From Planotetraspora kaengkrachanensis (lineage in GTDB: Bacteria > Actinomycetota > Actinomycetes > Streptosporangiales > Streptosporangiaceae), in NCBI RefSeq assembly GCF_016862895.1, contig NZ_BONV01000017.1, forward strand, positions 1 through 64,000: a stretch of DNA of 64,000 bases. The letters run 5' to 3'. Below are positions 43,248 through 53,967 of this stretch, one piece after another; the stretch's first letter is position 1, and each line of letters starts with the position of its first letter. The position numbers and the translations under genes are program-made. Below the pieces are notes generated by a model. The model saw only the letters and a program-made list of their open reading frames with translations. It was not told the DNA's origin and ran no database searches.

Positions 43248-43697
43248 TCAGCGGCGGGTCATCTCCATGATCCAGTTGGTGACCCAGGTCTGTCCCTCGT
43301 CCACGGAGAACGCCTGCTCCCAGCGGGCGGTCGTCTCCGTGATGCCCGACCAGACGAAGCGCGCCAGGATCTCCTTGCCGGCGTAGGTGTCGTAACCGAG
43401 GAACTCACCCCTGCCGTCGGTGAAACGGCCGACCACCGGGGGGTACAGCTTGCCGGTCGTCGAGCTGGACCAGTACAGCGACCACTCCTCGCGCTCGACG
43501 TCGAACAGCCGGATGGTGAGCCCGCTGAAGCCCTTGGTGGTGAACTCGATCTCGTCGAAGTTCGCGCCGCCCGCGAAGTGCCGTGAGGCGTGGCTGACCG
43601 CGGGGAACTCCTCCCACTCGCTCGTCTCGTCGAGATAGTCCGTCCGCCGGCGGTTGGCGACGTCCCAGGTGCCGGTGAGGAAGTCGAAGTCGTTCAT
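43248..43697 (-). CDS. DUF1579-like hypothetical protein
   Basis: A 149-residue beta-barrel-like protein (FDFLTGTWDVANRR, VGRFTDGRGEFLGYDTYAGKEI, RFVWSGITETTARWEQAFSVDEG). The pattern resembles DUF1579/lipocalin-like proteins. CAGGAG precedes the ATG, which overlaps the stop of the next gene upstream by four bases (ATGA), so the two form a coupled pair. Confidence 0.65.
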   Translation of the reverse strand: MNDFDFLTGTWDVANRRRTDYLDETSEWEEFPAVSHASRHFAGGANFDEIEFTTKGFSGLTIRLFDVEREEWSLYWSSSTTGKLYPPVVGRFTDGRGEFLGYDTYAGKEILARFVWSGITETTARWEQAFSVDEGQTWVTNWIMEMTRR

Positions 43698-44173
43698 GAG
43701 CGGTCTCCTGTGGTGCCTTCGGGGAGCGAGTCGGCGAGGTAGGCGTCGAGGTCGGGGTGGTCGGACGCGAACACGTGGCGAACCCAGGCGTCGCGTTCGT
43801 GCAGGATCGGCGGCAACTCCCACACACAGCCGATCAGCGGGCCGGCCAGCCGTATGAAGTTGGTGGAATCGTGGTCCGGGCAGCCGAGCACCGACTGGCC
43901 GGCCACCGCGCCGGCGAAGTGCAGGGCGTTGTCCCACATCCAGCTGTAGGCGTTGAGGTAGGCGCCGTCGTCCCCGCCCCGGTGGAGGACGACGAAGGTG
44001 GCGGGCGGCGTGCCGTCCGGTTCCGGCAGGATCTCGGGAAGGATCGCGTAGGCCGCCTTCTCGATCTCGGGATCGATGCCGGCCGGGTCGGCGGACACGT
44101 GGTACCGCTTCACAAATCGGCCGCCCACCTCGACCGGTGGCGGCACCCACACCAGTTTCTCTGCGAAAGCCAT
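43694..44173 (-). CDS. Hypothetical protein
   Basis: A 159-residue globular protein (WMWDNALHFAGAVAGQSVLGCPDHDSTNFIRLAG) of a type common in actinobacteria but without an assigned function. The ATG is fixed by its context. It is the first gene of a two-gene unit coupled to the DUF1579-like gene, and divergent from the WYL regulator, which is likely to control it. Confidence 0.6.
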   Translation of the reverse strand: MAFAEKLVWVPPPVEVGGRFVKRYHVSADPAGIDPEIEKAAYAILPEILPEPDGTPPATFVVLHRGGDDGAYLNAYSWMWDNALHFAGAVAGQSVLGCPDHDSTNFIRLAGPLIGCVWELPPILHERDAWVRHVFASDHPDLDAYLADSLPEGTTGDRS

Positions 44174-44212
44174 GGCTGGACCCTAGGGCCGCTCCACTGC
44201 CATCTTGTGTCA

Positions 44213-45169
44213 GTGAAGTCGAGCCGCCTTCTGTCCATCCTCCTGCTGCTGCAGACGAAGGGCCGGATGACCGCCGCCCAGCTCGCGGCGGAGCTGGAGG
44301 TGTCCGTGCGGACCGTGTACCGCGACGTCGAGTCGCTGCACGCGGCGGGCGTGCCTCTCTACGGGGACGCCGGGCACTCCGGCGGCTACCAGCTCGTCGC
44401 CGGTTACCGCACCCGGCTCACCGGGCTGAGCGCACCGGAGGCGGAGGCGCTCTTCCTCTCCGGCGTACCCGGGCCCGCGGCCGAGCTCGGCCTCGGCTCG
44501 GCTCTCGCGGCCGCCCAGCTCAAGCTGCGTGCCGCGCTGCCGACTGAGCTGCGCGCACAGGCCGATCGCATGCGGTCGCGCTTCCACCTCGACGCCCCCG
44601 GCTGGTACGCGCAGGACGACGAGGTGCCCCACCTTCCTCAGGTCGCGGACGCGGTGTGGAACAGCCGCGTGCTCGACGTGCGATACCGCCGCTGGAAGGC
44701 GCCGACCGACGTGGACAGGCGACTGGAACCGTACGGCCTGGTGCTCAAGGCCGGGCGCTGGTACGTCGTTGCCGGGCCGGGGCCGCGCACCTACCGGGTC
44801 GACCAGATCCTCGCCCTCGACGTGCGGGACGAGGAGTTCGCTCCACCCGAGGACTTCGATCTGGGCGCCTACTGGGAGGGCTACCAGGCCGACTTCCACT
44901 CCCGTCTGCGGCGGGGGGAGGCGATCGTCCGCCTCGCGCCGCAGGCCGCGTCCCGTCTCACCGGCGCGGCCGCACAGGCACTGGCCGAGACGGGGACCGA
45001 GGAGGCGGACGGCTGGATCCGCGCGGTCCTGCCCATCGAATCCCAGGACCACGCGCACGGGACGTTCCTCGCCATGGGCGCCGAGGTCGAGGTCCTCGGG
45101 CCGCCGGAACTGCGCGCCCGCCTCGCTGCGACGTCCCGTGCTCTGGCCGCCCGGTACGCCCCAGGCTGA
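44213..45169 (+). CDS. WYL-domain transcriptional regulator (YafY-like)
   Basis: A 318-residue protein with an N-terminal HTH_11 winged helix (QLAAELEVSVRTVYRDVESLHAAGVPLYGD) and a WYL domain with its LEPYGLVLKAGRWYVVAG signature, plus a C-terminal WCX segment. Such regulators respond to nucleic-acid-like or small ligands and often regulate neighbours; the divergent two-gene unit is the likely target. GTG at 44213 is chosen, with GTG at 44207 two codons upstream as an alternative; neither has a strong ribosome binding site. Confidence 0.85.
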   Translation: MKSSRLLSILLLLQTKGRMTAAQLAAELEVSVRTVYRDVESLHAAGVPLYGDAGHSGGYQLVAGYRTRLTGLSAPEAEALFLSGVPGPAAELGLGSALAAAQLKLRAALPTELRAQADRMRSRFHLDAPGWYAQDDEVPHLPQVADAVWNSRVLDVRYRRWKAPTDVDRRLEPYGLVLKAGRWYVVAGPGPRTYRVDQILALDVRDEEFAPPEDFDLGAYWEGYQADFHSRLRRGEAIVRLAPQAASRLTGAAAQALAETGTEEADGWIRAVLPIESQDHAHGTFLAMGAEVEVLGPPELRARLAATSRALAARYAPG

Positions 45170-45291
45170 GAAAATCGGACATTTGGCCCATAATTGCCGT
45201 GCGGCTTCGGCCGGATTCAGGAGGCATCGAACTTTCCGATCGGCGCCCGCATCTGGTCGGGGGGTGCCGAGCGCCCGGAAGGGGGAACAGC

Positions 45292-46239
45292 GTGTCGTCG
45301 AGCGCGGAATCGGATGTGGACCTGGTGCGTGCGGCCCAGGACGGGGACGCGACCTGCCTCGGACTGCTCGTGTCGCGACACCAGGCCGGCATGCGGGCGG
45401 TCGCGTTGAGCATGCTCGGATACGGGCCCGACGCCGAGGACGCCGTCCAGGACGCCATGCTGACCGCGGTCCGGCGGATCGGCGATCTGCGGGATCCGGC
45501 GGCGGCAGGCCCGTGGTTGCGCGCGATCGTACGGAACGAGTGCCGGATGCGCCTGAGGAGATCGAGCGCCATGCCGTTCGGCGACCTGGAGGCCCTGGCT
45601 CCGCCGTCCAGCGAACCGACGCCGGAGGAACTGCTGGAGCACCGGTCGCTGCGGGACTGGGTCTGGCACGCGGTGGGCGAACTGTCCGAACCGGTGCGCA
45701 TGGTGGCCCTCCTGCGCTATTTCAGCGACGTGTCGTCCTATGAGCAGATCGCCGCTCTGTGCGGGGTGCCGATCGGCACCGTACGCAGCCGGCTGAGCCA
45801 GGCGAGGACCAAGCTCGCCGACGCGTTGCGCGACACGGCCGACCGAGCACACGACGACGCGGCGTCGTTCGCCGCTGCTCGCCGCCAGGAGGCCGAGGAG
45901 ATGATGGCGCAGGCGCAGAAGGGCGAGTTCGCCGGCGTCGTCGAGGAGCACTGGTGGCCCGACGCCGAGTTCGTCGCGCCCGGCGGCCACCTGCTCGGCC
46001 GCGACCGTTACGTCGCCGTCAGGGCGATGGAGCGCGACCTCTCCTTCGGCGTACGGCAACGCCTCACCGACGTGGTGGCCGGCCGGGACCTGACGATCTG
46101 GGAGGCGGACCTGATCAGCCCGCCCGACGACCCGGCCCACTGCCCTCCCGGCGTGGTCTGGCTGCAGGTCCTTCGCGAGGGCCGGGTGAAGCAACTCCGG
46201 CTGTTCCACCCGCGACCGGCGATGGAGGCCGCGGGTTGA
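45292..46239 (+). CDS. ECF sigma factor with SnoaL-like C-terminal domain (SigJ-like)
   Basis: A 315-residue extracytoplasmic-function sigma factor. Sigma-2 (LVSRHQAGMRAVALSMLGYGPDAEDAVQDAML) and sigma-4 (SSYEQIAALCGVPIGTVRSRLSQARTK) are present. The last 115 residues (VVEEHWWPDAEFVAPGGHLLGRDRYV) are a SnoaL-like fold as in SigJ/ECF41-type factors, where it replaces a separate anti-sigma. A GAAGGGGG box precedes the GTG. The alpha/beta hydrolase downstream on the same strand is the obvious candidate target. Confidence 0.85.
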   Translation: MSSSAESDVDLVRAAQDGDATCLGLLVSRHQAGMRAVALSMLGYGPDAEDAVQDAMLTAVRRIGDLRDPAAAGPWLRAIVRNECRMRLRRSSAMPFGDLEALAPPSSEPTPEELLEHRSLRDWVWHAVGELSEPVRMVALLRYFSDVSSYEQIAALCGVPIGTVRSRLSQARTKLADALRDTADRAHDDAASFAAARRQEAEEMMAQAQKGEFAGVVEEHWWPDAEFVAPGGHLLGRDRYVAVRAMERDLSFGVRQRLTDVVAGRDLTIWEADLISPPDDPAHCPPGVVWLQVLREGRVKQLRLFHPRPAMEAAG

Positions 46240-46364
46240 GATCGGGCTGAGATCGGGCTGAGAAATCGACGGCGGCCCGACCGAACTTCCTGCCGGGGTG
46301 CCGCATCCGGATGACGTCAGCACAGGTCCGCCGTCCGGCGGGCCACGACGTCAGGGGACATGAC

Positions 46365-47237
46365 ATGAGTGCAACCGCCGCGCTTTCACCGGGGACGCGG
46401 GAGATCAGCATCGACGGGGTCCGGCAGGTCTTCCACGTCGCCGGCACCGGACCCGTGTGCGTGGTGCACTCCGGGGGGCCGGGCATCGAATGGGAGTACC
46501 TGCGGATGCCGGGCCTGGAACAACACCTCACCATGGTCTACCTGGAGCCGGTCGGCACCGGGGCCTCCGGTCGCCTCGACGACCCGCGCGAGTATCGGCT
46601 GGACACCTACGCCCGGTTCGTTCACGGTGTGGTCGAGCACCTCGGCGTGCCGAAGGTGTTCCTGCTCGGTCATTCGCACGGCGGATTCGTCGCTCAGCGG
46701 TACGCGCTGGATCATGCCGATCGGCTCGCCGGACTGATCCTGTTCGCCACGTCGCCGGTCACGGGCCCGGAGTTCTGGGCCGACGCGGTGGCCAACGTCA
46801 ACCGCTTCCCCGAGCGGCACCCCGACCGGCGGGAGGCGGCCGAGATCCCCCAGGCGTTCCAGGACGCCGTCGGCGCGACCGACGACAAGGCGTTCACCGA
46901 CGGTCTCCGCCGGGTCCTGCCCGCCTACTTCGACGACTACTGGGCGCACGAGCAGACGCTCGAGCCGATGCGCGCCGCGTTGCGGGCGTGGATCGACCCG
47001 CAGCGCGGGGAGGAGCCCGCGCCCTTCGACGTGCGGGACAGGCTCGGCTCGATCGAGCTCCCGACGTTGGTCGTCACCGGTGCGCACGACTTCATCTGCG
47101 GGACGCGCTGGGCGTCGATGTTGCACGAGGGCATCCCCGGTTCGCGGCTGACCGTCCTTTCTGAGAGCGGCCACATGGGCCACCTCGAGCAGCCGGAGAC
47201 GTTCAACCGCGTGGTCGCCGAGTTCGCCCGCGCCTGA
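46365..47237 (+). CDS. Alpha/beta hydrolase (proline iminopeptidase-like)
   Basis: A 290-residue alpha/beta hydrolase. HSGGPGIEWEYL forms the oxyanion region, GHSHGGFVAQRYALDHADR carries the nucleophilic Ser, VVTGAHDFICG the Asp region and ESGHMGHLEQPETF the catalytic His. Similarity is to proline iminopeptidases and related esterases; the substrate is unknown. The ATG follows AGGGGACA. It starts about 125 bases after the SigJ-like gene and may be its target. Confidence 0.85.
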   Translation: MSATAALSPGTREISIDGVRQVFHVAGTGPVCVVHSGGPGIEWEYLRMPGLEQHLTMVYLEPVGTGASGRLDDPREYRLDTYARFVHGVVEHLGVPKVFLLGHSHGGFVAQRYALDHADRLAGLILFATSPVTGPEFWADAVANVNRFPERHPDRREAAEIPQAFQDAVGATDDKAFTDGLRRVLPAYFDDYWAHEQTLEPMRAALRAWIDPQRGEEPAPFDVRDRLGSIELPTLVVTGAHDFICGTRWASMLHEGIPGSRLTVLSESGHMGHLEQPETFNRVVAEFARA

Positions 47238-47514
47238 CGATCGCCCGCGGCACTCGATCGCCCCGGGCGACCGGGCTCCGGGAGGAGGGACGTCACCATG
47301 GCGTCCCTCCGAGATCGTCAAGGATCCGTCTCGTGCACGTCCGCGACGCGCCCGGACGGGAGTGCGCAAGCCCCGGCCCAGTCGGCCTTCCCGCGTCGCG
47401 CGCGGCCTCCCGGCGATCGCGACACCGTGCGCCACGCCTTGAGCGGGCCTCCTGGCCTGCGGAGACTTCCCGAGCGATCATGACTCGTCGGCTTCAATCA
47501 GTCTCGGGGGAAAG

Positions 47515-48081
47515 ATGATCAGCAAGCTCGTTACGGCCACGGCGGTCGCCGCCCTCGCGGTCGGACTGTCCGCGTCGTCGTCCTGGGCGGCCTCTTCAGG
47601 TTCCGCGTCGCGGACGCACGCGATGTGCGCTCCGGACAGCCCGTCGGCGTGCGCGGCCGTGCTGTGCCCGCAGGGCTACACCTGCGTGGCCTCGCCCAAG
47701 CAGTGCTTCACCACGCCGTGCCCGCAGGTCGACTGCGTCCCCGTGGCCACGACGTCCACGCAGCAGACCCGGGCCTCGCTGGTTCTCAGCGCCCACGCCC
47801 AGATCGGCAGCCCGTGGCCGCGCGCGGTGTTCGTCCGTACGATGCCCGCTCCCGTGCTCGTCCGCACGACCAGGACGTCCACGCCTGTGCTCGTGCGTAC
47901 GACACGGACCACGACGGAGACCACCGGCCCGGTGATCGTCCGCACGACCCGGACGACGAGCCAGGGGACCGGCCAGACCACGGTGACGACTCAGACGACG
48001 CAGACGACTCAGACGACCGGCCAGACGGCGCAGTCCACCGGCCCGGCGCTCGTCGGCACGGCGGGCGGGCCCACGCCGTAA
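47515..48081 (+). CDS. Secreted Thr-rich protein with Cys motif
   Basis: A 188-residue exported protein with a clear signal peptide (ISKLVTATAVAALAVGLSASSSWA). A mature N-terminal part has six Cys in CAPDSPSACAAVLCPQGYTC and CFTTPCPQVDC, a compact disulfide-rich module, while the C-terminal 100 residues are Thr/Arg-rich with VRTTRT and TTQTTQTT runs. No transmembrane anchor. It may be a surface or spore-coat-like structural protein; function unknown. GGGGGAAAG precedes the ATG. Confidence 0.65.
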   Translation: MISKLVTATAVAALAVGLSASSSWAASSGSASRTHAMCAPDSPSACAAVLCPQGYTCVASPKQCFTTPCPQVDCVPVATTSTQQTRASLVLSAHAQIGSPWPRAVFVRTMPAPVLVRTTRTSTPVLVRTTRTTTETTGPVIVRTTRTTSQGTGQTTVTTQTTQTTQTTGQTAQSTGPALVGTAGGPTP

Positions 48082-48112
48082 TCCGCGCCGCGGACGCCGT
48101 ACGGAGAGTCGG

Positions 48113-48141
48113 GGGCCGCTTCCGATGATCGGGAGCGGCCC
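48113..48141. terminator. Bidirectional hairpin terminator
   Basis: A 12-14-bp stem with one G-T pair (48113-48126 with 48128-48141, inner pairs open as loop) lies between the convergent secreted-protein and PEP-mutase-family genes. Confidence 0.65.
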
Positions 48142-48180
48142 TCGGCCCGGGCTCCTCCCGGGGCGGACGCGCTGCCGGGA

Positions 48181-48957
48181 TCAGCCCGGGGCCTGCTCGT
48201 AACGGATGAGCCGGGCCTGCATGTCGGGATACGGCGAAGCCGCGGGGACGGCCCGGCCGTCACGGACGGCGACCGCGACCTCGGCGGCGGCGTCGATCGC
48301 GACGCGGTAGGGCAGGGAGCCCGTGCTCACGCGGCGGACACCGACTCCGGCGAGCTCGTCGATCGAAAGCGCAGGCACCACGAGCACGTTCAGCGGAACC
48401 CCGATGCCGGCCGCCAGTTCACGGAGCACGGACGGCTCCGCGGCGCCCGGGACGAAGACTCCGTCGGCGCCCGCTTCGACGTAACGGGCCGCGCGGTCGA
48501 GCGTCGCGTCGACCGTGGCGTCCTGGCCGAGCCAGTACGTGTCGACGCGGGCGTTGACGAACAGGCCGGGGCGGCGGCGTTTGATCTCCGCCACCTTCGC
48601 GGCGTGCGCGTCCGGGGATGTCAGTCTCCCCGCGGAGCTGTCCTCGATGTTGATCCCGGCCACGTCGAGCGCCGCGACGTACTCGGCCACCTGGTCGGGT
48701 TCGTCGGCGTAGCCGTCCTCGACGTCCACGCTGATGTGACAAGGAAGCCGCGACAGCGCGCGGGCGAGGGAGAGGTTCGCCTCCCGCGTCGAGCGGCCGC
48801 CGTCCGGGCGGCCGAGGCTGGAGGCGACACCGAAGCTGGTGGTGCCGATCGCCGCGAAGCCGGCGTCGAGGAACGCCAGTGCGGACGGCACGTCCCAGGC
48901 GTTGGGAAGGACCAGAGGCCTGTCGGCGTAGTGGAGTTCGCGGAAGGTCATAGCCAT
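48181..48957 (-). CDS. Isocitrate lyase/PEP mutase superfamily protein
   Basis: A 258-residue TIM-barrel enzyme of the ICL/PEPM superfamily. LPNAWDVPSALAFLDAGFAAIGTTSFG opens the barrel; VDVEDGYAD is the metal-binding region and INIEDSS lies on the next strand; GVFVPGAAE follows. Such enzymes make or break C-C or P-C bonds next to carboxylates (2-methylisocitrate lyase, phosphonopyruvate hydrolase, carboxyPEP mutase). The usual KKCGH lyase motif is absent, so classical isocitrate lyase activity is unlikely. Substrate unknown; a lone gene between terminators. Confidence 0.85.
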   Translation of the reverse strand: MAMTFRELHYADRPLVLPNAWDVPSALAFLDAGFAAIGTTSFGVASSLGRPDGGRSTREANLSLARALSRLPCHISVDVEDGYADEPDQVAEYVAALDVAGINIEDSSAGRLTSPDAHAAKVAEIKRRRPGLFVNARVDTYWLGQDATVDATLDRAARYVEAGADGVFVPGAAEPSVLRELAAGIGVPLNVLVVPALSIDELAGVGVRRVSTGSLPYRVAIDAAAEVAVAVRDGRAVPAASPYPDMQARLIRYEQAPG

Positions 48958-49040
48958 CCGGCCACGTTAGGCGCCGGTCGTTTCGGCGGCGATGGAAGTG
49001 CGGCGGCGTTTCCCGTGCCCCGGACCGTCTCCGGAACGAG

Positions 49041-49078
49041 GACGTCCAGGCCGGCCGCCGCGGGCCGGCCTGGACGTC
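49041..49078. terminator. Perfect 16-bp hairpin terminator after katG
   Basis: GACGTCCAGGCCGGCC at 49041-49056 and its exact reverse complement at 49063-49078 surround a six-base loop, downstream of the minus-strand katG stop. Confidence 0.8.
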
Positions 49079-49081
49079 AGC

Positions 49082-51352
<2,271 letters not shown>

Positions 51353-51368
51353 CTAGCGGATCACGTGA

Positions 51369-51806
51369 TCAGAAACTGCGGGCGGTGGAACAGTCGGGGC
51401 ACAGGCCCCAGTAGATGACGTCGGCCTCGTCGATCGAGAAGCCGTGGTCGTCGGACGCGGTGAGGCACGGCGCATGGCCGACCGCGCAGTCGACGTCGGC
51501 GACTGCACCACACGACCGGCACACGACGTGGTGGTGGTTGTCCCCGACGCGTCCCTCGAACCTGGCCGGACTGCCGGCCGGTTCGATGCGGCGGACGAGT
51601 CCCGCCGCGGTGAGCGCGTGCAGGGCCTCGTACACGGCTTGCAGGGAGACGTGGCCTACGCGATCACGCACCCCGGTGGCGATCGCCTCGACACCGAGGT
51701 GATCACCGTCCCGGACGGTCTCGAGCAGTGCTACGCGGGCGGCCGTCACCCGCAGTCCTGCCCCGCGCAACTCCTCGGCGCTGGTCGGAGTCTTGGGTGC
51801 GGTCAT
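51369..51806 (-). CDS. furA: Fur-family repressor (FurA/CatR-like)
   Basis: A 145-residue Fur-family regulator. The winged helix is LRGAGLRVTAARVALLETV and HVSLQAVYEALHALTAAGLVRRIE; the metal region has DNHHHVVCRSCG, HAPC and a C-terminal CPDC, giving four Cys for a structural zinc. It should repress katG, directly downstream, and itself, and be inactivated by peroxide as FurA/PerR proteins are. The ATG at 51806 is from homology; direct repeats upstream are the likely operator. Confidence 0.9.
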   Translation of the reverse strand: MTAPKTPTSAEELRGAGLRVTAARVALLETVRDGDHLGVEAIATGVRDRVGHVSLQAVYEALHALTAAGLVRRIEPAGSPARFEGRVGDNHHHVVCRSCGAVADVDCAVGHAPCLTASDDHGFSIDEADVIYWGLCPDCSTARSF

Positions 51807-51830
51807 GACGCCAAACCTTACCGCCATAAA

Positions 51831-51862
51831 CACGAACTATCCAAGAGAACGAATAATCCAAG
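51831..51862. promoter_or_regulatory. Putative furA-katG operator
   Basis: On the minus strand CTTGGATTATTCGTT and CTTGGATAGTTCGTG (12 of 15 bases identical) repeat with a 17-bp period, 25-56 bases upstream of the furA start, in an AT-rich island. Position and repetition suit a FurA binding site overlapping the promoter. Confidence 0.55.
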
Positions 51863-52006
51863 TTTGTGGTCGCGCCAGCCGGAGTGCCCCGTCACCGCAC
51901 GCCCGATCGCCCCGACATGACGCACTGTCCGGACCCGGCGTCAGGCCGTATCGGACTGGTAACAACATCTCGCCCTTAAGTAAGCGAATGCGTACTGTCG
52001 CGATCC

Positions 52007-52417
52007 ATGAGACCCCCCCTTGCGCTCATGGCCCTCGTGGCGCTCACCGCACTGTCCGGCTGCGGTTCCGACACGACCGCCGAGGACGCCCCCTCCGGCG
52101 CGCCGTCCGTCGTGGTCGCCAGCATCGCCTCGGTGACCGGCCTGCCGCCGATGCCGGACGAGGCGACCCAGGCGAAGTACATCGCCGCGCTCAAGGCGAT
52201 CGACCCCGAGATCGTCGGCGACCAGGACGAAACCGAGATCGTGAATCACGGACGCGACCAGTGCGTCTCGGTCAAGGACTGGCCGAAGGAGCAGGCGAAG
52301 CTCGTCGGGTTGACCGCCAAGCGGTTCAAGACGCCCGACCACCCGGACGGTTTCGGCGCCGCGAAGAACAAACTGATCCTCGCGGCGGTGCGCAAGCACC
52401 TCTGCCCCGACTACTAG
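52007..52417 (+). CDS. Small lipoprotein (DUF732-like), paralogue A
   Basis: A 136-residue lipoprotein. Signal peptide MRPPLALMALVALTALSGCGS with lipobox LSGC, then a linker and a DUF732-like helical domain (YIAALKAIDPEIV, CVSVKDWPKEQAKLVGLTAKRFK, AVRKHLCPDY) with two Cys likely bridged. DUF732 proteins are surface lipoproteins of unknown role. A close paralogue lies at 63506. The bases before both starts are also alike. Confidence 0.75.
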   Translation: MRPPLALMALVALTALSGCGSDTTAEDAPSGAPSVVVASIASVTGLPPMPDEATQAKYIAALKAIDPEIVGDQDETEIVNHGRDQCVSVKDWPKEQAKLVGLTAKRFKTPDHPDGFGAAKNKLILAAVRKHLCPDY

Positions 52418-52432
52418 GCCGGAGACGCGAAA

Positions 52433-52452
52433 GCCCTGCTCGGGGGCAGGGC
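52433..52452 (+). terminator. Hairpin terminator after lipoprotein A
   Basis: A perfect 7-bp GCCCTGC/GCAGGGC stem with a six-base loop, 15 bases after the stop codon. Confidence 0.5.
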
Positions 52453-52537
52453 CGCCTCCCACTCGCCACCCGGCGACGCGGGGACCTCGGTCCCATCGCC
52501 ACGACCCCGCTTCGTCCGCCGCGCTCCTGATCGCCGG

Positions 52538-53317
52538 TCAGATCACCGAGCGGATCGTGCCGCCGTCCACGCGGATCGTGGCACCGCTGACATAGTCGGC
52601 ATAGGGACTGGCCAGATAGACGACGGCGCCCGCGATCTCCTCGGGACGGCCGAATCGACCGAAGTCGTTGGGAACGAAGTCACGGGCGGCGTTGCGCTCG
52701 ATCTCCTCCCACGACTCCCCCCATCCCCGCTCCGGCGCCATCTCGGTGAGGAACCTCTCCACGGAGTCGACGAGGATCGCACCGGGGGACACCACGTTGG
52801 ACGTCACACCGGTGCCCTTCAACTCCCGTGCCAGGGAGACGGCGAGGTTGTGCCGCGCGGCGAGCGACGCGCTGTAATGCGGCAGCATCGGCGTGGGCTG
52901 CGACGAGAGGCCGCCGCCGATCTGGATCACCCGGCCCCAGCCGCGCTCGCGCATCCCCGGCACCAGTCGCCGGATCATGCGCACCCCGGAGACCACGTTG
53001 ACCTCGTACGTCCGGACCCACACCTGCGGGGTGGCATCGTCCCAGCCACTGTGGTCGTACGTGCCGGCGTTGTTGACCAGGATGTCGACCTCGCCCGCGG
53101 TGGCGGCCACCGCATCGGCGCCCTCGTCCGTGGCGAGATCGCCGATCGCCACGGCGACCGCGCCGATGTCCGCCGCCACCGTGCGGGCCCGAACCACGTC
53201 CCGCCCGTGCACCACGACGTCGGCGCCCTCGGTCGCGAGCAAGCGGGCGATCGCTTCGCCGAGTCCGGAACTCGACCCGGTCACGAGCGCCCGGCGGCCG
53301 GTCAGATTCACGTCCAT
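52538..53317 (-). CDS. SDR-family protein lacking the usual catalytic residues
   Basis: A 259-residue SDR fold: TGSSSGLG cofactor loop at 13-20, LVNNAGTYD and the C-terminal YVSGATIRVDGG. The catalytic Ser position (about 135) is Gly and the Tyr148-x3-Lys motif reads Tyr-Ser-Ala-Ser-Leu, the Lys being replaced at 152 by CTC. Two of the three classical catalytic residues are missing, so it may be catalytically inactive or work differently. Divergent from a TetR gene that shares a repeated operator, hence probably controlled by it. Confidence 0.85.
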   Translation of the reverse strand: MDVNLTGRRALVTGSSSGLGEAIARLLATEGADVVVHGRDVVRARTVAADIGAVAVAIGDLATDEGADAVAATAGEVDILVNNAGTYDHSGWDDATPQVWVRTYEVNVVSGVRMIRRLVPGMRERGWGRVIQIGGGLSSQPTPMLPHYSASLAARHNLAVSLARELKGTGVTSNVVSPGAILVDSVERFLTEMAPERGWGESWEEIERNAARDFVPNDFGRFGRPEEIAGAVVYLASPYADYVSGATIRVDGGTIRSVI

Positions 53318-53340
53318 TGAACTGCCCCTTCCCTCATGTA

Positions 53341-53380
53341 TACACTCGTAGACATAACTTAACTCTACACTCGTATACAT
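53341..53380. promoter_or_regulatory. Putative TetR operator, two repeats
   Basis: TACACTCGTANACAT occurs at 53341-53355 and 53366-53380 (25-bp step), each with a TAC-ACTC-GTA core dyad. The second copy contains the first bases of the TetR start codon and the first lies in the SDR upstream region, so one bound regulator could control both genes. Confidence 0.65.
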
Positions 53381-53942
53381 GACTGCCCCCAGACGCCGTG
53401 ACGCCGTCGCCACCAGGGATGCCATCTTGAGGGCCGGCGTCGAGGGCTTCACCCGCCACGGCTACGACGGCATCGGAGTGCGCGAGATCGCCCAGACGGC
53501 CGGTGTCACGGCGATGCTCGTCAACCGGTACTTCGGCTCCAAGGAAGGGCTCTTCGCCGAAGTGGTGGAGGCGTCCATGGCCGACAGAACCGTCCTCACC
53601 GATGACCCGGCCACCCTCGCCCGCGACCTGGCGGCCGCACTGGTACGGCGCACCGCCCCGCACGCCGACGACCTCGACCCGTTCCTGCTCATGCTGCGCT
53701 CGGCACCCAACCCCCGGGCCGCGGAGATCCTGCGGGCCGGCATCGAGAAACACGTCGAGGCTCACGTGCTCGACGTCGCCCCTGAGTCACGTGGCACGGA
53801 ACGCGCGGCCATGGCCCTGTCCGTCGTCGCGGGCTTCTGGCTGATGCGCAAGGTGATCGGCAGCACCTCTCTGAACGGCGCCGACGAGGCGGCACTCGTC
53901 CGGACGCTGGAGCAGTTGTTCACACTGCTCCTGCACCCCTAG
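53379..53942 (+). CDS. TetR-family regulator
   Basis: A 187-residue regulator with an N-terminal HTH (TRDAILRAGVEGFTRHGYDGIGVREIAQTAGVTAMLVNRYFGSKEGLFAEV) and a variable ligand domain. No ribosome binding site precedes the ATG, which is embedded in the operator, so its mRNA may be leaderless. It should repress the divergent SDR gene and itself. Ligand unknown. Confidence 0.88.
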   Translation: MTAPRRRDAVATRDAILRAGVEGFTRHGYDGIGVREIAQTAGVTAMLVNRYFGSKEGLFAEVVEASMADRTVLTDDPATLARDLAAALVRRTAPHADDLDPFLLMLRSAPNPRAAEILRAGIEKHVEAHVLDVAPESRGTERAAMALSVVAGFWLMRKVIGSTSLNGADEAALVRTLEQLFTLLLHP

Positions 53943-53967
53943 GTTCACCGACGCACACCACCGGACG

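Noticed and set aside
47238-47514. Gene in the gap before the Thr-rich protein
   Set aside because: Frames on both strands are short and Arg-rich without ribosome binding sites; I see no gene.
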